64,000 nt of DNA. It comes from Defluviimonas aquaemixtae (lineage in GTDB: Bacteria; Pseudomonadota; Alphaproteobacteria; Rhodobacterales; Rhodobacteraceae). Every line of letters begins with the position of its first letter. Within the stretch, counting starts at the first letter, position 1. The stretch covers positions 2,346,601 through 2,410,600 of the forward strand of contig NZ_OMOQ01000001.1 in assembly GCF_900302475.1 (NCBI RefSeq). Reading direction: 5' to 3'. The notes under the pieces are model-generated. The model was not told the origin of the DNA. It searched no databases and was given only the letters and a program-made list of their open reading frames with translations. This document shows, in pieces, positions 23,508 to 31,433 of the stretch. Made by a program: the position numbers and the translations under genes.

Positions 23508-26201
23508 TTACGCTTTGTCAGCCGTGCGCTGTGCCCTTTCGCCCACCTTACGCCGTGGATACACGCGGAGAAGCATCAGAATCTGTCCGGCGATGAGCGG
23601 GCCGAAGCTTGCGGCGACCGCGAGCGTCAACCCGGAGCCCCCAGGATGGGGTAGGTCGAGAAGCTCCGCCAGACTCGGCACCCAAAGCGCGCCCCCGATG
23701 AGCCCTACGCAGAGGGCTAGCGCCGCCCAGACATAAACGTTGCTCGTAACGTCGTTGACAAAGACGCCGCCCTGCGTCGAACGGACGTTGAAAACGTTCC
23801 AAAGCTGTGCGAGCGCCAAGGTCACGAAGGCTACGGTGACGGCTTTGCCGGCGGGGAGTTGCAGCCAGAACAAGGCCAATCCGAAAGCCGCCAAAGTAGC
23901 GACCGTGATGATGCCGCCCAACAGCCCGATTGACAGCCATTCGGGCTGCCCGACAATCGGCTCCTTCGGCGCTCGAGGGGGCCGCTTCATGATGCCGTCA
24001 TCGCCACGGCCAAGACCAAGCGCGAAGGCCGGAAACACGTCTGTAACAAGGTTGAGAAACAGGATTTGCAACGGCAGCAGCGGCGGAGGCAACCCGCCCG
24101 AGACGGCAATTCCGACGACCAGAACCTCGCTGACGTTGCAGGACATGAGGTAAACGACGAACTTACGGATGCTGTCGAAGATGACGCGCCCTTGACGCAT
24201 CGCCGCGATGATCGTCGCGAAAGCGTCGTCCCGCAGAACCATTTCGGCGGCTTCCTGAGCGACTTGCGTGCCACGCTGGCCCATGGCGATACCGATATCG
24301 GCTTTCTTAAGCGCCGGCGCGTCGTTCACGCCGTCCCCCGTCATCGCGACGACGTGGCCCGAGTCTTGAAAGAGCCGAACCAGGATCAGCTTGGTCTCCG
24401 GCGCGACTCGCGCGAAGACGTCTGCGGACAGAATGCGCTCGCGAAGCGAGTCGTCCTCGGTCTCATGCGAAAGACCGCGCAACTCTCTGCCTTCGATCAC
24501 CCTGAGCGCGCCTCGCCCCAATCCCGCGTCGCGTGCAATCGCGGCTGCGGTTGCAGAGTGATCGCCCGTCAGCATGACGATATGCACGCCCGCATCGAGG
24601 CTCGCGCGGACCGCCGCCGGCACATCTTCGCGAAGCGGATCGAGAAGGCAGACGAGCGCCACAAGCGTGAGCCCCGAATAAGGGGCGTCATTCGGAGTTC
24701 CCGTCTGCTTCATCGCCAGCGCAATTAGCCTCAATCCGTCGTTCGCAGCCTCGGATTGCCGCCTCAACCATTCCTTGCGCTGCACGGGGTCGAGCGCGTG
24801 CGGTCCATCGGCGTGAAGCGCCGTCTCGCATACCTCGATTACAGATTCCGGGGCTCCCTTGACCGCGTACAGATATTGCTCGCCGTCTTCATGTACGGTC
24901 GCCATCATCTTCAGGGCGGGGTCGAATGCATGGTCCGCGACCCGGGGGTAGCATTCCTGCAGGGACCGCCACGGCTGACCCGTGGCGTCGGCGACAGAAA
25001 GCAGAGCTATCTCCATCGGATCGCCCCTTCGCTCTTTCTCCGCTCCGTCGCCCGGATCGGCGCTGTTGCAAAGCGCTCCGATCCGCACCGCTGCAATTAA
25101 GCAGTCGTCCTCCGCAACCGACATCGCCCCGGGCTCGATGGGCACGCTGCCGCCGGCCAGCAGATAGCGAGCGACGGCCATGTCGTTTTCGGTCAACGTC
25201 CCTGTCTTGTCGGTGAGGATGAGGGTCGTCGCCCCCAGCGTCTCAACAGACGACAGGCGGGTAATGATGGCGTTTCGCGCCGCCATACGCCACATCCCGC
25301 GCGCCAAGCACAAAGTCGCTACGACCGGCAGACCTTCCGGGACTGCTGCGACCGCCAGCGCGATGCCGGTCTGAATCATCGCGCCGACCGTATGTCCGCG
25401 AACCACGCCTGCCAGGATCGTCAGCGCGGCAAGCCCCAGCGTCAGCCAGACCAACCGGTAGCCCAACCGGTCGAGTCGCTTTTCCAAAGGCGACATCTCG
25501 CCCTCGGCGCTTTGCGCCATTTCACTGATCCGGCCAACCTCCGTCGCCATTCCGGTGGCCACCGCGATTCCCGCGCCCGCCCCCTGCGTGATGGCGGTCC
25601 CGCGGAAGACCATGTTCGAACGGTCTCCGATCTCCGCTTCTGCGGCTTTTGTCTCAGTCGATTTCTCGACCGGCGTGGATTCGCCGGTCAGCACGGATTC
25701 ATCGGCCAACATCCTCGAGGCCTCCACGAGTCTCAGGTCGGCGGTTACAATGTCCCCGGCGTCCAGGACCACGATGTCTCCGGGTACGACGTCGCGGGCG
25801 TTGATCCGTCGGATCTTGCCGTCCCGCCGCACCACCGTGCGGACCTCAGCGATCCGCAGGAGGGACTCCATCGAGCGGGCGGCTCGCAGCTCGGTGAAAA
25901 AGCCGATCCCTCCGTTAAGGATGAGAACGACGACAATGGCCGCGCTTTCCGGCAAGTCGCCCAACAGGAAGGCCAGCGTCGCCGCCGCGGCCAGCAGCCA
26001 TACGATGATGCTTTTGAACTGGTGCAGCAGAATCGTGAGCGGGCTTTTGGCCTTGCGCATGCGCAGGCTGTTCGGCCCATGAAGCTTCCGCCTTCGAAGC
26101 ACTTCTTGGGACGAAAGGCCTTCGGACGGCAGGCAGCCTAGCGCAGCGGCCACGTCCTCCGACGACAATGCGAAAGGCCTTTCGATCGCCAACTCTGGCA
26201 T
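23508..26201 (-). CDS. P-type cation-transporting ATPase (P2-like)
   Basis: The 897-residue protein has the N-terminal cation-ATPase domain, the actuator motif VLTGESTPVEK, the phosphorylation site TDKTGTLTEND with Asp331, and MTGDGVNDAPALKKADIGIAM in the hinge, plus about ten transmembrane helices. The layout is that of P2-type Ca2+/Mn2+ or related cation pumps, not of heavy-metal P1B pumps (no CPC motif; no N-terminal metal-binding Cys). The transported ion is not certain. ATG 26201 follows AGGGAAAAAATA; a longer frame to 26288 has no supporting site. An FNR-type box lies about 165 bases upstream. Such ATPases are frequent members of Rhodobacterales low-oxygen islands. Confidence 0.9.
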   Translation of the reverse strand: MPELAIERPFALSSEDVAAALGCLPSEGLSSQEVLRRRKLHGPNSLRMRKAKSPLTILLHQFKSIIVWLLAAAATLAFLLGDLPESAAIVVVLILNGGIGFFTELRAARSMESLLRIAEVRTVVRRDGKIRRINARDVVPGDIVVLDAGDIVTADLRLVEASRMLADESVLTGESTPVEKSTETKAAEAEIGDRSNMVFRGTAITQGAGAGIAVATGMATEVGRISEMAQSAEGEMSPLEKRLDRLGYRLVWLTLGLAALTILAGVVRGHTVGAMIQTGIALAVAAVPEGLPVVATLCLARGMWRMAARNAIITRLSSVETLGATTLILTDKTGTLTENDMAVARYLLAGGSVPIEPGAMSVAEDDCLIAAVRIGALCNSADPGDGAEKERRGDPMEIALLSVADATGQPWRSLQECYPRVADHAFDPALKMMATVHEDGEQYLYAVKGAPESVIEVCETALHADGPHALDPVQRKEWLRRQSEAANDGLRLIALAMKQTGTPNDAPYSGLTLVALVCLLDPLREDVPAAVRASLDAGVHIVMLTGDHSATAAAIARDAGLGRGALRVIEGRELRGLSHETEDDSLRERILSADVFARVAPETKLILVRLFQDSGHVVAMTGDGVNDAPALKKADIGIAMGQRGTQVAQEAAEMVLRDDAFATIIAAMRQGRVIFDSIRKFVVYLMSCNVSEVLVVGIAVSGGLPPPLLPLQILFLNLVTDVFPAFALGLGRGDDGIMKRPPRAPKEPIVGQPEWLSIGLLGGIITVATLAAFGLALFWLQLPAGKAVTVAFVTLALAQLWNVFNVRSTQGGVFVNDVTSNVYVWAALALCVGLIGGALWVPSLAELLDLPHPGGSGLTLAVAASFGPLIAGQILMLLRVYPRRKVGERAQRTADKA

Positions 26202-26362
26202 TATTTTTTCCCTGGTACAGCATGCCTGATGGTCGGTACTCGCGTAGGCTGACGCAGTTGCGCCCCGGTCTGGCGGCCACGTCGGCACCCACCCCGCCGT
26301 TCTGCTTCGTCTCCTCGGGTCTACGCCACGCGCACATTAGCCCCACGCGCTTCAACGCCACA

Positions 26363-26376
26363 TTGATGCGAGTCAA
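26363..26376. promoter_or_regulatory. FNR/FixK-type box (TTGAT-GCGA-GTCAA)
   Basis: TTGATGCGAGTCAA has one mismatch to the FNR consensus. It is centred about 168 bases before the P-type ATPase start, so it implies a leader of roughly 125 bases if it activates that gene. Confidence 0.6.
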
Positions 26377-26513
26377 AGAAGCGGGGTAGACCGGTCCGGG
26401 GACGTTCTCCCGAACCTTATAGAAGTCAACATCCGGCGGCAGCGCGGCGACAGAGCTGACAATCCAGTTGCAGGTTGAAACGCTTTAGCCCGCTGGCATT
26501 CTAAACCAAGCAC

Positions 26514-26660
26514 ATGACGGTCAAGCTTCTGCCCTTCGACAACAAGTCCGAACTATCGGTTACCCTCGATTTGCCGGAGGGCTCCTCTGTCGAGGCGGCG
26601 GACGCGGTGGCCCAGAAGGTGGCGAAGGCCGTCCTCGCCCTCCCCGAGGGCAGCGCGACC
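26514..26660 (+). pseudogene. RND efflux permease fragment
   Basis: MTVKLLPFDNKSELSVTLDL followed by PEGSSVEAADAVAQKVAKAV and LALPE closely matches an internal segment of RND multidrug/metal permeases, in which this stretch opens the first periplasmic porter loop and is followed by VTDYQTYAGT. Here the similarity ends after LPE and the reading goes into unrelated sequence. The whole pump is about 1000 residues, so only about 45 residues survive. The frame stays open to 26822 by chance. Confidence 0.6.
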
Positions 26661-26914
26661 GTCGAGGGAGACATTCGCCGCGCGCTCGACACCTGGCATC
26701 AACGGAATTCACGCAGTGCGAGGCGAAGCGGGCATTCGCACACCTTTACCGAATGGCTGCCTGATGTCACGCCGAGGATGAAACACATCGGTCAGGTCAC
26801 AACAGCGTCAAGGTGCGAATAAGCTGTTTTTCGATAAGGCCATCGCATCGTCGCTGAAGATTTGTCGGCGCGTTATAGATGCGGGCCCGCGAAAGGCCAG
26901 GGATTGAACACCTA

Positions 26915-27078
26915 GTTTCGCAAGGAAACTGACGCCGGTGATCACAACACGCCGGGACACCGGCGACACAAACCTGCGCACAACCGTCTCCCACCTCAAG
27001 GCCCGTGGGATGCTCACGAAGCGCGGCGGACACTGGATTGTTTCCGCTGTCCGGAACCTGCTCAGCAGGATCGACCGT
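26915..27078 (+). pseudogene. Serine recombinase (resolvase-type) C-terminal fragment
   Basis: The stretch LTPVITTRRDTGDTNLRTTV, SHLKARGMLTKRGGHW and IVSAVRNLLSRI matches the DNA-binding tail of serine site-specific recombinases, where LRAIAxxLNxRGIxTARGGxWxxxxVRNxLxR is common. The catalytic N-terminal resolvase domain with its active serine is missing, so this is a remnant. With the adjoining RND debris it marks a former mobile or integrated segment. Confidence 0.55.
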
Positions 27079-27545
27079 ATCGCACCGCAGCCCCGGTCGT
27101 GCGCTAGGCTTCATGCGCGGACGGCCGAGAAGTTGGTGTCGCTGCCGGAGGGATCGACCACCCTAATCGTGAACCGCCTTCATGCACCGGTCGCGGATCA
27201 CCGCCGGATCGATGATGACTAACGGATGTTTGGCGATGCCCTTTCGCATTTGCAGACGATCACGGTCATCTTGCCCCATCCAGCGCATATCGCAGCACGC
27301 GCCCGGTGTCCTCGGCTTTTCACTCGACTACGCTGTCGCGCCGCAGGCCTCGGCCACCTTGGCCCGCGAGGTCTTGCGACCGGTACAGGTTGGCTCTTCG
27401 CCGGTCGACCTCGTCGATGACGCCTGCCAACTGCCTGTACGGCAATGTGGTCACGAACAAGATGCCGTTGGCGACAAGGTCGTCGGTAGTCCTGATGTTG
27501 AGTCCATTGGCCTGGGGGCTTTCAAAGAGGCAATCGGCGCTACCG
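27079..27545. other. Intergenic debris, no gene assigned
   Basis: About 470 bases between the recombinase fragment and the universal stress gene contain short frames only. One minus-strand frame (27320-27565) reads LFVTTLPYRQLAGVIDEVDR, which looks protein-like but was not recognised, and it is broken at both ends. It may be another decayed gene. Confidence 0.4.
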
Positions 27546-27956
27546 TTACGAGGTTCTGTGAACATGAACCGCGCAGGGGGCGTGCCGTACGACCCGCGCC
27601 GCAGTCGAGCCGATGAGGTAGTCGGTCAGACCCGGCTTGTGCGAGCCCATCACGATACAATCGATGCCATTTTTCTCGGCATATTCAACGATCGTGGTGT
27701 GGATGTGGCCGCGCACCAGTTTGGCGGTTGCATCGTTGACGCCAACCATTTTTGCCTTCATCAGATCACGCGCCCGGTCGTGGATTTCCTCTTGCAGCGC
27801 CTCCCACAGCTCGGCATTGGACGAACCGGGGGGTTCCTCAAGCACGTGAAGCGCGATGATCTCGCCGCCAGGAGCGCGCAGGGCTCGTGCAATGGCCAAA
27901 GTCTGCGGCGATACGCCGTGGTCGAGCGCCATGGCGACGAGAATCTTATGGTACAT
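27546..27956 (-). CDS. Universal stress protein (UspA family)
   Basis: The 136-residue protein has the Usp fold: MYHKILVAMALDHG at the first strand, an IIALHVLEEP second strand, and the ATP-binding G-x2-G-x9-G(S/T) segment as MGSHKPGLTDYLIGSTAARV, so it probably binds ATP. It is the last gene of the TRAP operon, 27 bases after the Zn-dehydrogenase. Usp proteins in TRAP operons (TeaD beside the ectoine transporter TeaABC) modulate transporter activity, which is the most likely role here. Start 27956 follows GGAGA; the frame extends four codons further without support. Confidence 0.85.
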   Translation of the reverse strand: MYHKILVAMALDHGVSPQTLAIARALRAPGGEIIALHVLEEPPGSSNAELWEALQEEIHDRARDLMKAKMVGVNDATAKLVRGHIHTTIVEYAEKNGIDCIVMGSHKPGLTDYLIGSTAARVVRHAPCAVHVHRTS

Positions 27957-27983
27957 GCGGGTCTCCAACGAGGTTCTTCACGG

Positions 27984-28964
27984 TCAGTTCCATGGGGTCA
28001 GCACGATCTTCGGCGCGGCGACCTTATGGGCTAGAAGGTCCGCAAAGGCATCGGCCCCCTCCTCCAGCGCACGGGTTTCGGTCCAGTCGAGCGGTCCAAG
28101 GCGGCCGTCGAAGATCGCCTGCGCCGTATCGCGGAAATCCTGTGCGCTGTATGCGTAGGTTCCGACGAAGGTGATCTCCTGCAGGGTCATTCTTCGGACA
28201 TCAAGACCACCCTCGTTGTCGCCAAGTCCCACATGCATTAACACGCCGCCAGGTGCCACATGCGCTGAGGCAGCGGACCGGGTGGTCGCGTAGCCCACTG
28301 CATCGACCAACAGCGGCCAGTGACCCGTGGGCGCATTCGTGACGTGCTGCCCGCAACGGTCCTGCAGATAGGCGCGCCGCGACGCGGCAGGCTCGGAAAT
28401 CGTGATCTGCGGACAGCCCATCGCCTCCAGGCTCAGGGACGTTGCCAGACCGATTGCCCCGCCACCGAGGATCAGCGCACGGCGCTCCATGCCTGGATGC
28501 AGCGTTGCCAGTGCCAGTCTTGCGGCATGCCAGCCCACCGCCAGAGGTTCGGCCAGAGCGGCCATGCGCAGCGGCACGCCCTCCGGAACGCCGACGAGAT
28601 TGCGCTCGGGAATGGTCACGAACTGCGCGAATGCGCCTTCGCGCGGGGGCATCGAGATGATCTGTCGGTCCGGGCACAGATTCTCACGCCCCGCCGTACA
28701 GGCCGCGCACGTGCCGCAGGTCACCAACGGGTTGACCGTCACACAGTCGCCATCTCGAGGGCCGCCGACAATCACGCCCGCCGCCTCGTGGCCCAGGATC
28801 AGCGGTGCGGGCCGGCGTTCGTCATGACCCAGATAGGCATGCATGTCGGACCCGCAAATGCCCACCGCCTCGACGCGGATCAGGTGATCGCCCAGGCTTG
28901 GACTGGGATTTGGCACGTCGCGCAGGACCATTGACCGGGCGCCTTCATAGACCAGCGCCTTCAT
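27984..28964 (-). CDS. Zinc-dependent alcohol/polyol dehydrogenase
   Basis: The 326-residue protein is a medium-chain dehydrogenase: catalytic-zinc GICGSDMHAY and LILGHEAAGVIVG, structural-zinc cysteines in VTCGTCAACTAGRENLC, and the nucleotide-binding ALILGGGAIGLATSLSLEAMG. It oxidises a secondary alcohol with NAD(P). Being just downstream of an HpsN-like dehydrogenase in a TRAP operon, it could interconvert the isomers or the 2-keto form of 2,3-dihydroxypropane-1-sulfonate as HpsO/HpsP do, but the substrate cannot be read from sequence. The gap to the HpsN-like stop is 39 bases. Confidence 0.85.
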   Translation of the reverse strand: MKALVYEGARSMVLRDVPNPSPSLGDHLIRVEAVGICGSDMHAYLGHDERRPAPLILGHEAAGVIVGGPRDGDCVTVNPLVTCGTCAACTAGRENLCPDRQIISMPPREGAFAQFVTIPERNLVGVPEGVPLRMAALAEPLAVGWHAARLALATLHPGMERRALILGGGAIGLATSLSLEAMGCPQITISEPAASRRAYLQDRCGQHVTNAPTGHWPLLVDAVGYATTRSAASAHVAPGGVLMHVGLGDNEGGLDVRRMTLQEITFVGTYAYSAQDFRDTAQAIFDGRLGPLDWTETRALEEGADAFADLLAHKVAAPKIVLTPWN

Positions 28965-29003
28965 GTCGCGACCCGCTGCGTTCGGGCGGTATGGTTTCCG
29001 AAT

Positions 29004-30311
29004 CTACCCATCGGCCTTCAGGTCGAACTTCTCGCCCGGGAAGAACTTGGCAAGCCGGGCGTCCGCTGCCCTTGCGTGACCCTCCATCCCTTCGAGCCGC
29101 GATATCCGCGCCGTTGCTTCGGCGATGGGGCGCGAGCCTTCGCGCGATGCCCGCTGCCAGGTCACTATCTTCATGAACTTGTGCACGCTTAGACCTCCAG
29201 TGTAGCGCGCCGCGCCCGAGGTCGGCAGCACATGATTAGTACCGGTTGCCTTGTCGCCATAGGACACCGTCGTTTCTTCGCCGAGAAACAGTGAACCGTA
29301 GCAGGTCAGCCGATCCAGCCACCAATCGAGGTTATTGGCTTGCACCGTCAGATGTTCGGGCGCGTATTCGTCAGAACAGGCGGCCATATCCTCGCGGTCG
29401 ACACAAAGGATAACCTCGGCATAGTCCCGCCACGCCGCGGCGGCATTGTCGCGGTTCACCTTGGGGAGATCGTCGATCAGCGCCGGCACGCGCGCCAGGA
29501 CATCTTCGGCCAGCGGACGGTGGTCGGTCACCAGCCAGACCGGCGAGTTGTAGCCGTGCTCGGCCTGGCTCACCAAGTCTGTAGCAACCAGGTGCGGGTC
29601 GGCGGTTTTGTCGGCGAGGATCAGGCTGTCGGTCGGCCCCGCGATCATGTCGATGCCGACGCGGCCGAAAAGGATGCGCTTGGCCTCGGCCACGAACTGG
29701 TTGCCGGGACCTACCAGGATGTTCGCCTTGGGCAAGCCGAACAGACCGAAGGCCATTGCAGCGACCCCCTGCACACCGCCCATCGCCATGATCTTGTCAG
29801 CTCCGCAGATATGAGCGGCGTAGACGATGGCCGGCGCGATGCCTACATCGGGCCGGGGCGGCGAGCAGGCGGTGATATGGCGCACGCCCGCGACCTTGGC
29901 CGTCGTGACCGTCATGATGGCGCTGGCAATGTGGCTGTAGCGCCCGCCCGGGACGTAGCAGCCTGCGGCATTCACGGGAATTGCCCTTTGGCCCGCGATC
30001 ACGCCGGGCACGATTTCCAGGGTCTTGTCGGATACGGTGCCTTTTTGCGTACTCGCGAAGCGACGCACATTGTCATGCGAAAAGCGGATATCGTCTTTCA
30101 GCTTTTCCGGTACGTGGCTGGAGGCGGCCTCGATCTCGTCCGGCGTCAGAATGATGTTGCGATCATACCGGTCAAACTCCAGAGCAAATTCCCGCGCTCT
30201 GTCATCGCCACCGGCTTCAATGTCCGCGAGGATGTTCTTCACCGTCGCATGGACCTCCGCTGCGTCGGATTTCGACGTCAGCGCGGCCTTTTTCAGGTAC
30301 CTGCGGCTCAT
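29004..30311 (-). CDS. Histidinol dehydrogenase-family enzyme, HpsN-like (sulfopropanediol 3-dehydrogenase)
   Basis: The 435-residue protein belongs to the HisD fold. It keeps the metal-ligand segment DLVSQAEHGYNSP and NAAGCYVPGGRY. In place of the biosynthetic GPSEVLVIAD it has GPTDSLILADKTAD, a variant seen in the catabolic branch of the family that includes HpsN, which oxidises (R)-2,3-dihydroxypropane-1-sulfonate to (R)-sulfolactate. The operon context (TRAP importer, Zn-dehydrogenase, IclR regulator) supports a catabolic dehydrogenase rather than histidine synthesis. No sulfolactate lyase (suyAB) or similar gene is in the window, so the HpsN assignment is probable, not proven. GGGAAGG precedes the start. 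Confidence 0.7.
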   Translation of the reverse strand: MSRRYLKKAALTSKSDAAEVHATVKNILADIEAGGDDRAREFALEFDRYDRNIILTPDEIEAASSHVPEKLKDDIRFSHDNVRRFASTQKGTVSDKTLEIVPGVIAGQRAIPVNAAGCYVPGGRYSHIASAIMTVTTAKVAGVRHITACSPPRPDVGIAPAIVYAAHICGADKIMAMGGVQGVAAMAFGLFGLPKANILVGPGNQFVAEAKRILFGRVGIDMIAGPTDSLILADKTADPHLVATDLVSQAEHGYNSPVWLVTDHRPLAEDVLARVPALIDDLPKVNRDNAAAAWRDYAEVILCVDREDMAACSDEYAPEHLTVQANNLDWWLDRLTCYGSLFLGEETTVSYGDKATGTNHVLPTSGAARYTGGLSVHKFMKIVTWQRASREGSRPIAEATARISRLEGMEGHARAADARLAKFFPGEKFDLKADG

Positions 30312-30380
30312 GCCGCCTTCCCCGATGTCAGGTATCGGGACAGGGCGGATAGGCAGACTAAGACGGCAGTCCTTGGCATC

Positions 30381-31430
30381 TCAAATCTTCTCTCGTTTGT
30401 TGTGGCGAATGGACGAAATCAGGGCAAAGCCGATCAGCGCGACGCCGATCAGGCCAGTAAGCGTTTCGGGAATATGCATCAGCGACTGCATGAACATGAT
30501 AACCGCCAGCGCGAAAATCGAATAAAAGGCACCATGTTCGAGATAGCGGAACTGATGCAGCGTGCCCTTCTCGACCAGCATGATCGTCATCGAGCGCACA
30601 TACATCGCCCCGACGCCAAGTCCGATGGCGATCAAGAGGATGTTCGTGGTCAGCGCGAAGGCCCCTATCACCCCGTCGAACGAAAAGCTTGCATCCAGTA
30701 CCTCTAGGTACAAGAACGCCCCCAACCCGCCGCGCGCGCCGATCTGGCTTGCCGCGCTGGCCGAGTGGTCGAGATAGGTGCCCAGTCCGTCGACCATGGT
30801 GAACGCCAGCAGCCCCATCACCGCCGATAACAAGAACGACGAGCGCTGATGTTCGGCCAGCGATTGCGAGACTATCACCACAATCACCAGCACGAAGGCG
30901 ATCTCGAATCCGCGTACTGAGCCGCATTTGCGCAGCCGGCGTTCAAGGCCCTCGATCCAGTCGATGGACTTGTCCTCGTCAACGAAGAACTTCAGCGCGA
31001 CCATCATCAGAAAGGTACCGCCGAAAGCTGCGATCGGCCCATGGGCATGGCCGATGATTCGCGAGTACTCGTCGGGCTCGGCCAGCGCCAGGAGCATCGC
31101 CTCGAATGGATTAACCCAGGCGAAGATGGCCACGATGGCCAGCGGAAAGACGATCCGCATCCCGAAGACGGCGATCAGGATGCCCCAGGTCAGGAATCGC
31201 TGACGCCAGACCGGCGTCATCTCGTCCAGCTTGTTGGCGTTGACTATGGCGTTGTCGAAAGAAAGCGATATCTCCAGCGCGGCAAGCACCGAACCGACCA
31301 GTAGAAAGCTCAGGACACCGTTTAGCGTCTGCTCGGTCGCCCAGCCCAGCCAGGCGGACAGCACAAGACCGATGGCAGTCACGACTAGCGGCCATTTCAG
31401 ATAGCCGATGGCACTACGGGGCTGAGCCAT
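30381..31430 (-). CDS. DUF475 integral membrane protein (TerC-like)
   Basis: The 349-residue protein has about nine transmembrane helices and belongs to DUF475. ALEISLSFDNAIVNANKL and DASFSFDGVIGAF are two inverted copies of the ExxxSxDN-type acidic motif typical of the TerC/LysE-like superfamily, whose members export metals or small solutes. It starts three bases after the TRAP permease stop, with GGTGGA as ribosome site, so it is a true member of the TRAP operon. That association is not usual for DUF475 and suggests a transport role linked to the imported compound, for example release of a metal or an end product. Confidence 0.85.
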   Translation of the reverse strand: MAQPRSAIGYLKWPLVVTAIGLVLSAWLGWATEQTLNGVLSFLLVGSVLAALEISLSFDNAIVNANKLDEMTPVWRQRFLTWGILIAVFGMRIVFPLAIVAIFAWVNPFEAMLLALAEPDEYSRIIGHAHGPIAAFGGTFLMMVALKFFVDEDKSIDWIEGLERRLRKCGSVRGFEIAFVLVIVVIVSQSLAEHQRSSFLLSAVMGLLAFTMVDGLGTYLDHSASAASQIGARGGLGAFLYLEVLDASFSFDGVIGAFALTTNILLIAIGLGVGAMYVRSMTIMLVEKGTLHQFRYLEHGAFYSIFALAVIMFMQSLMHIPETLTGLIGVALIGFALISSIRHNKREKI

Positions 31431-31433
31431 GCG

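Noticed and set aside
29340..30707. 455-codon plus-strand frame opposite the HpsN-like gene
   Set aside because: No domain is recognisable; the minus strand carries a complete HisD-family protein.
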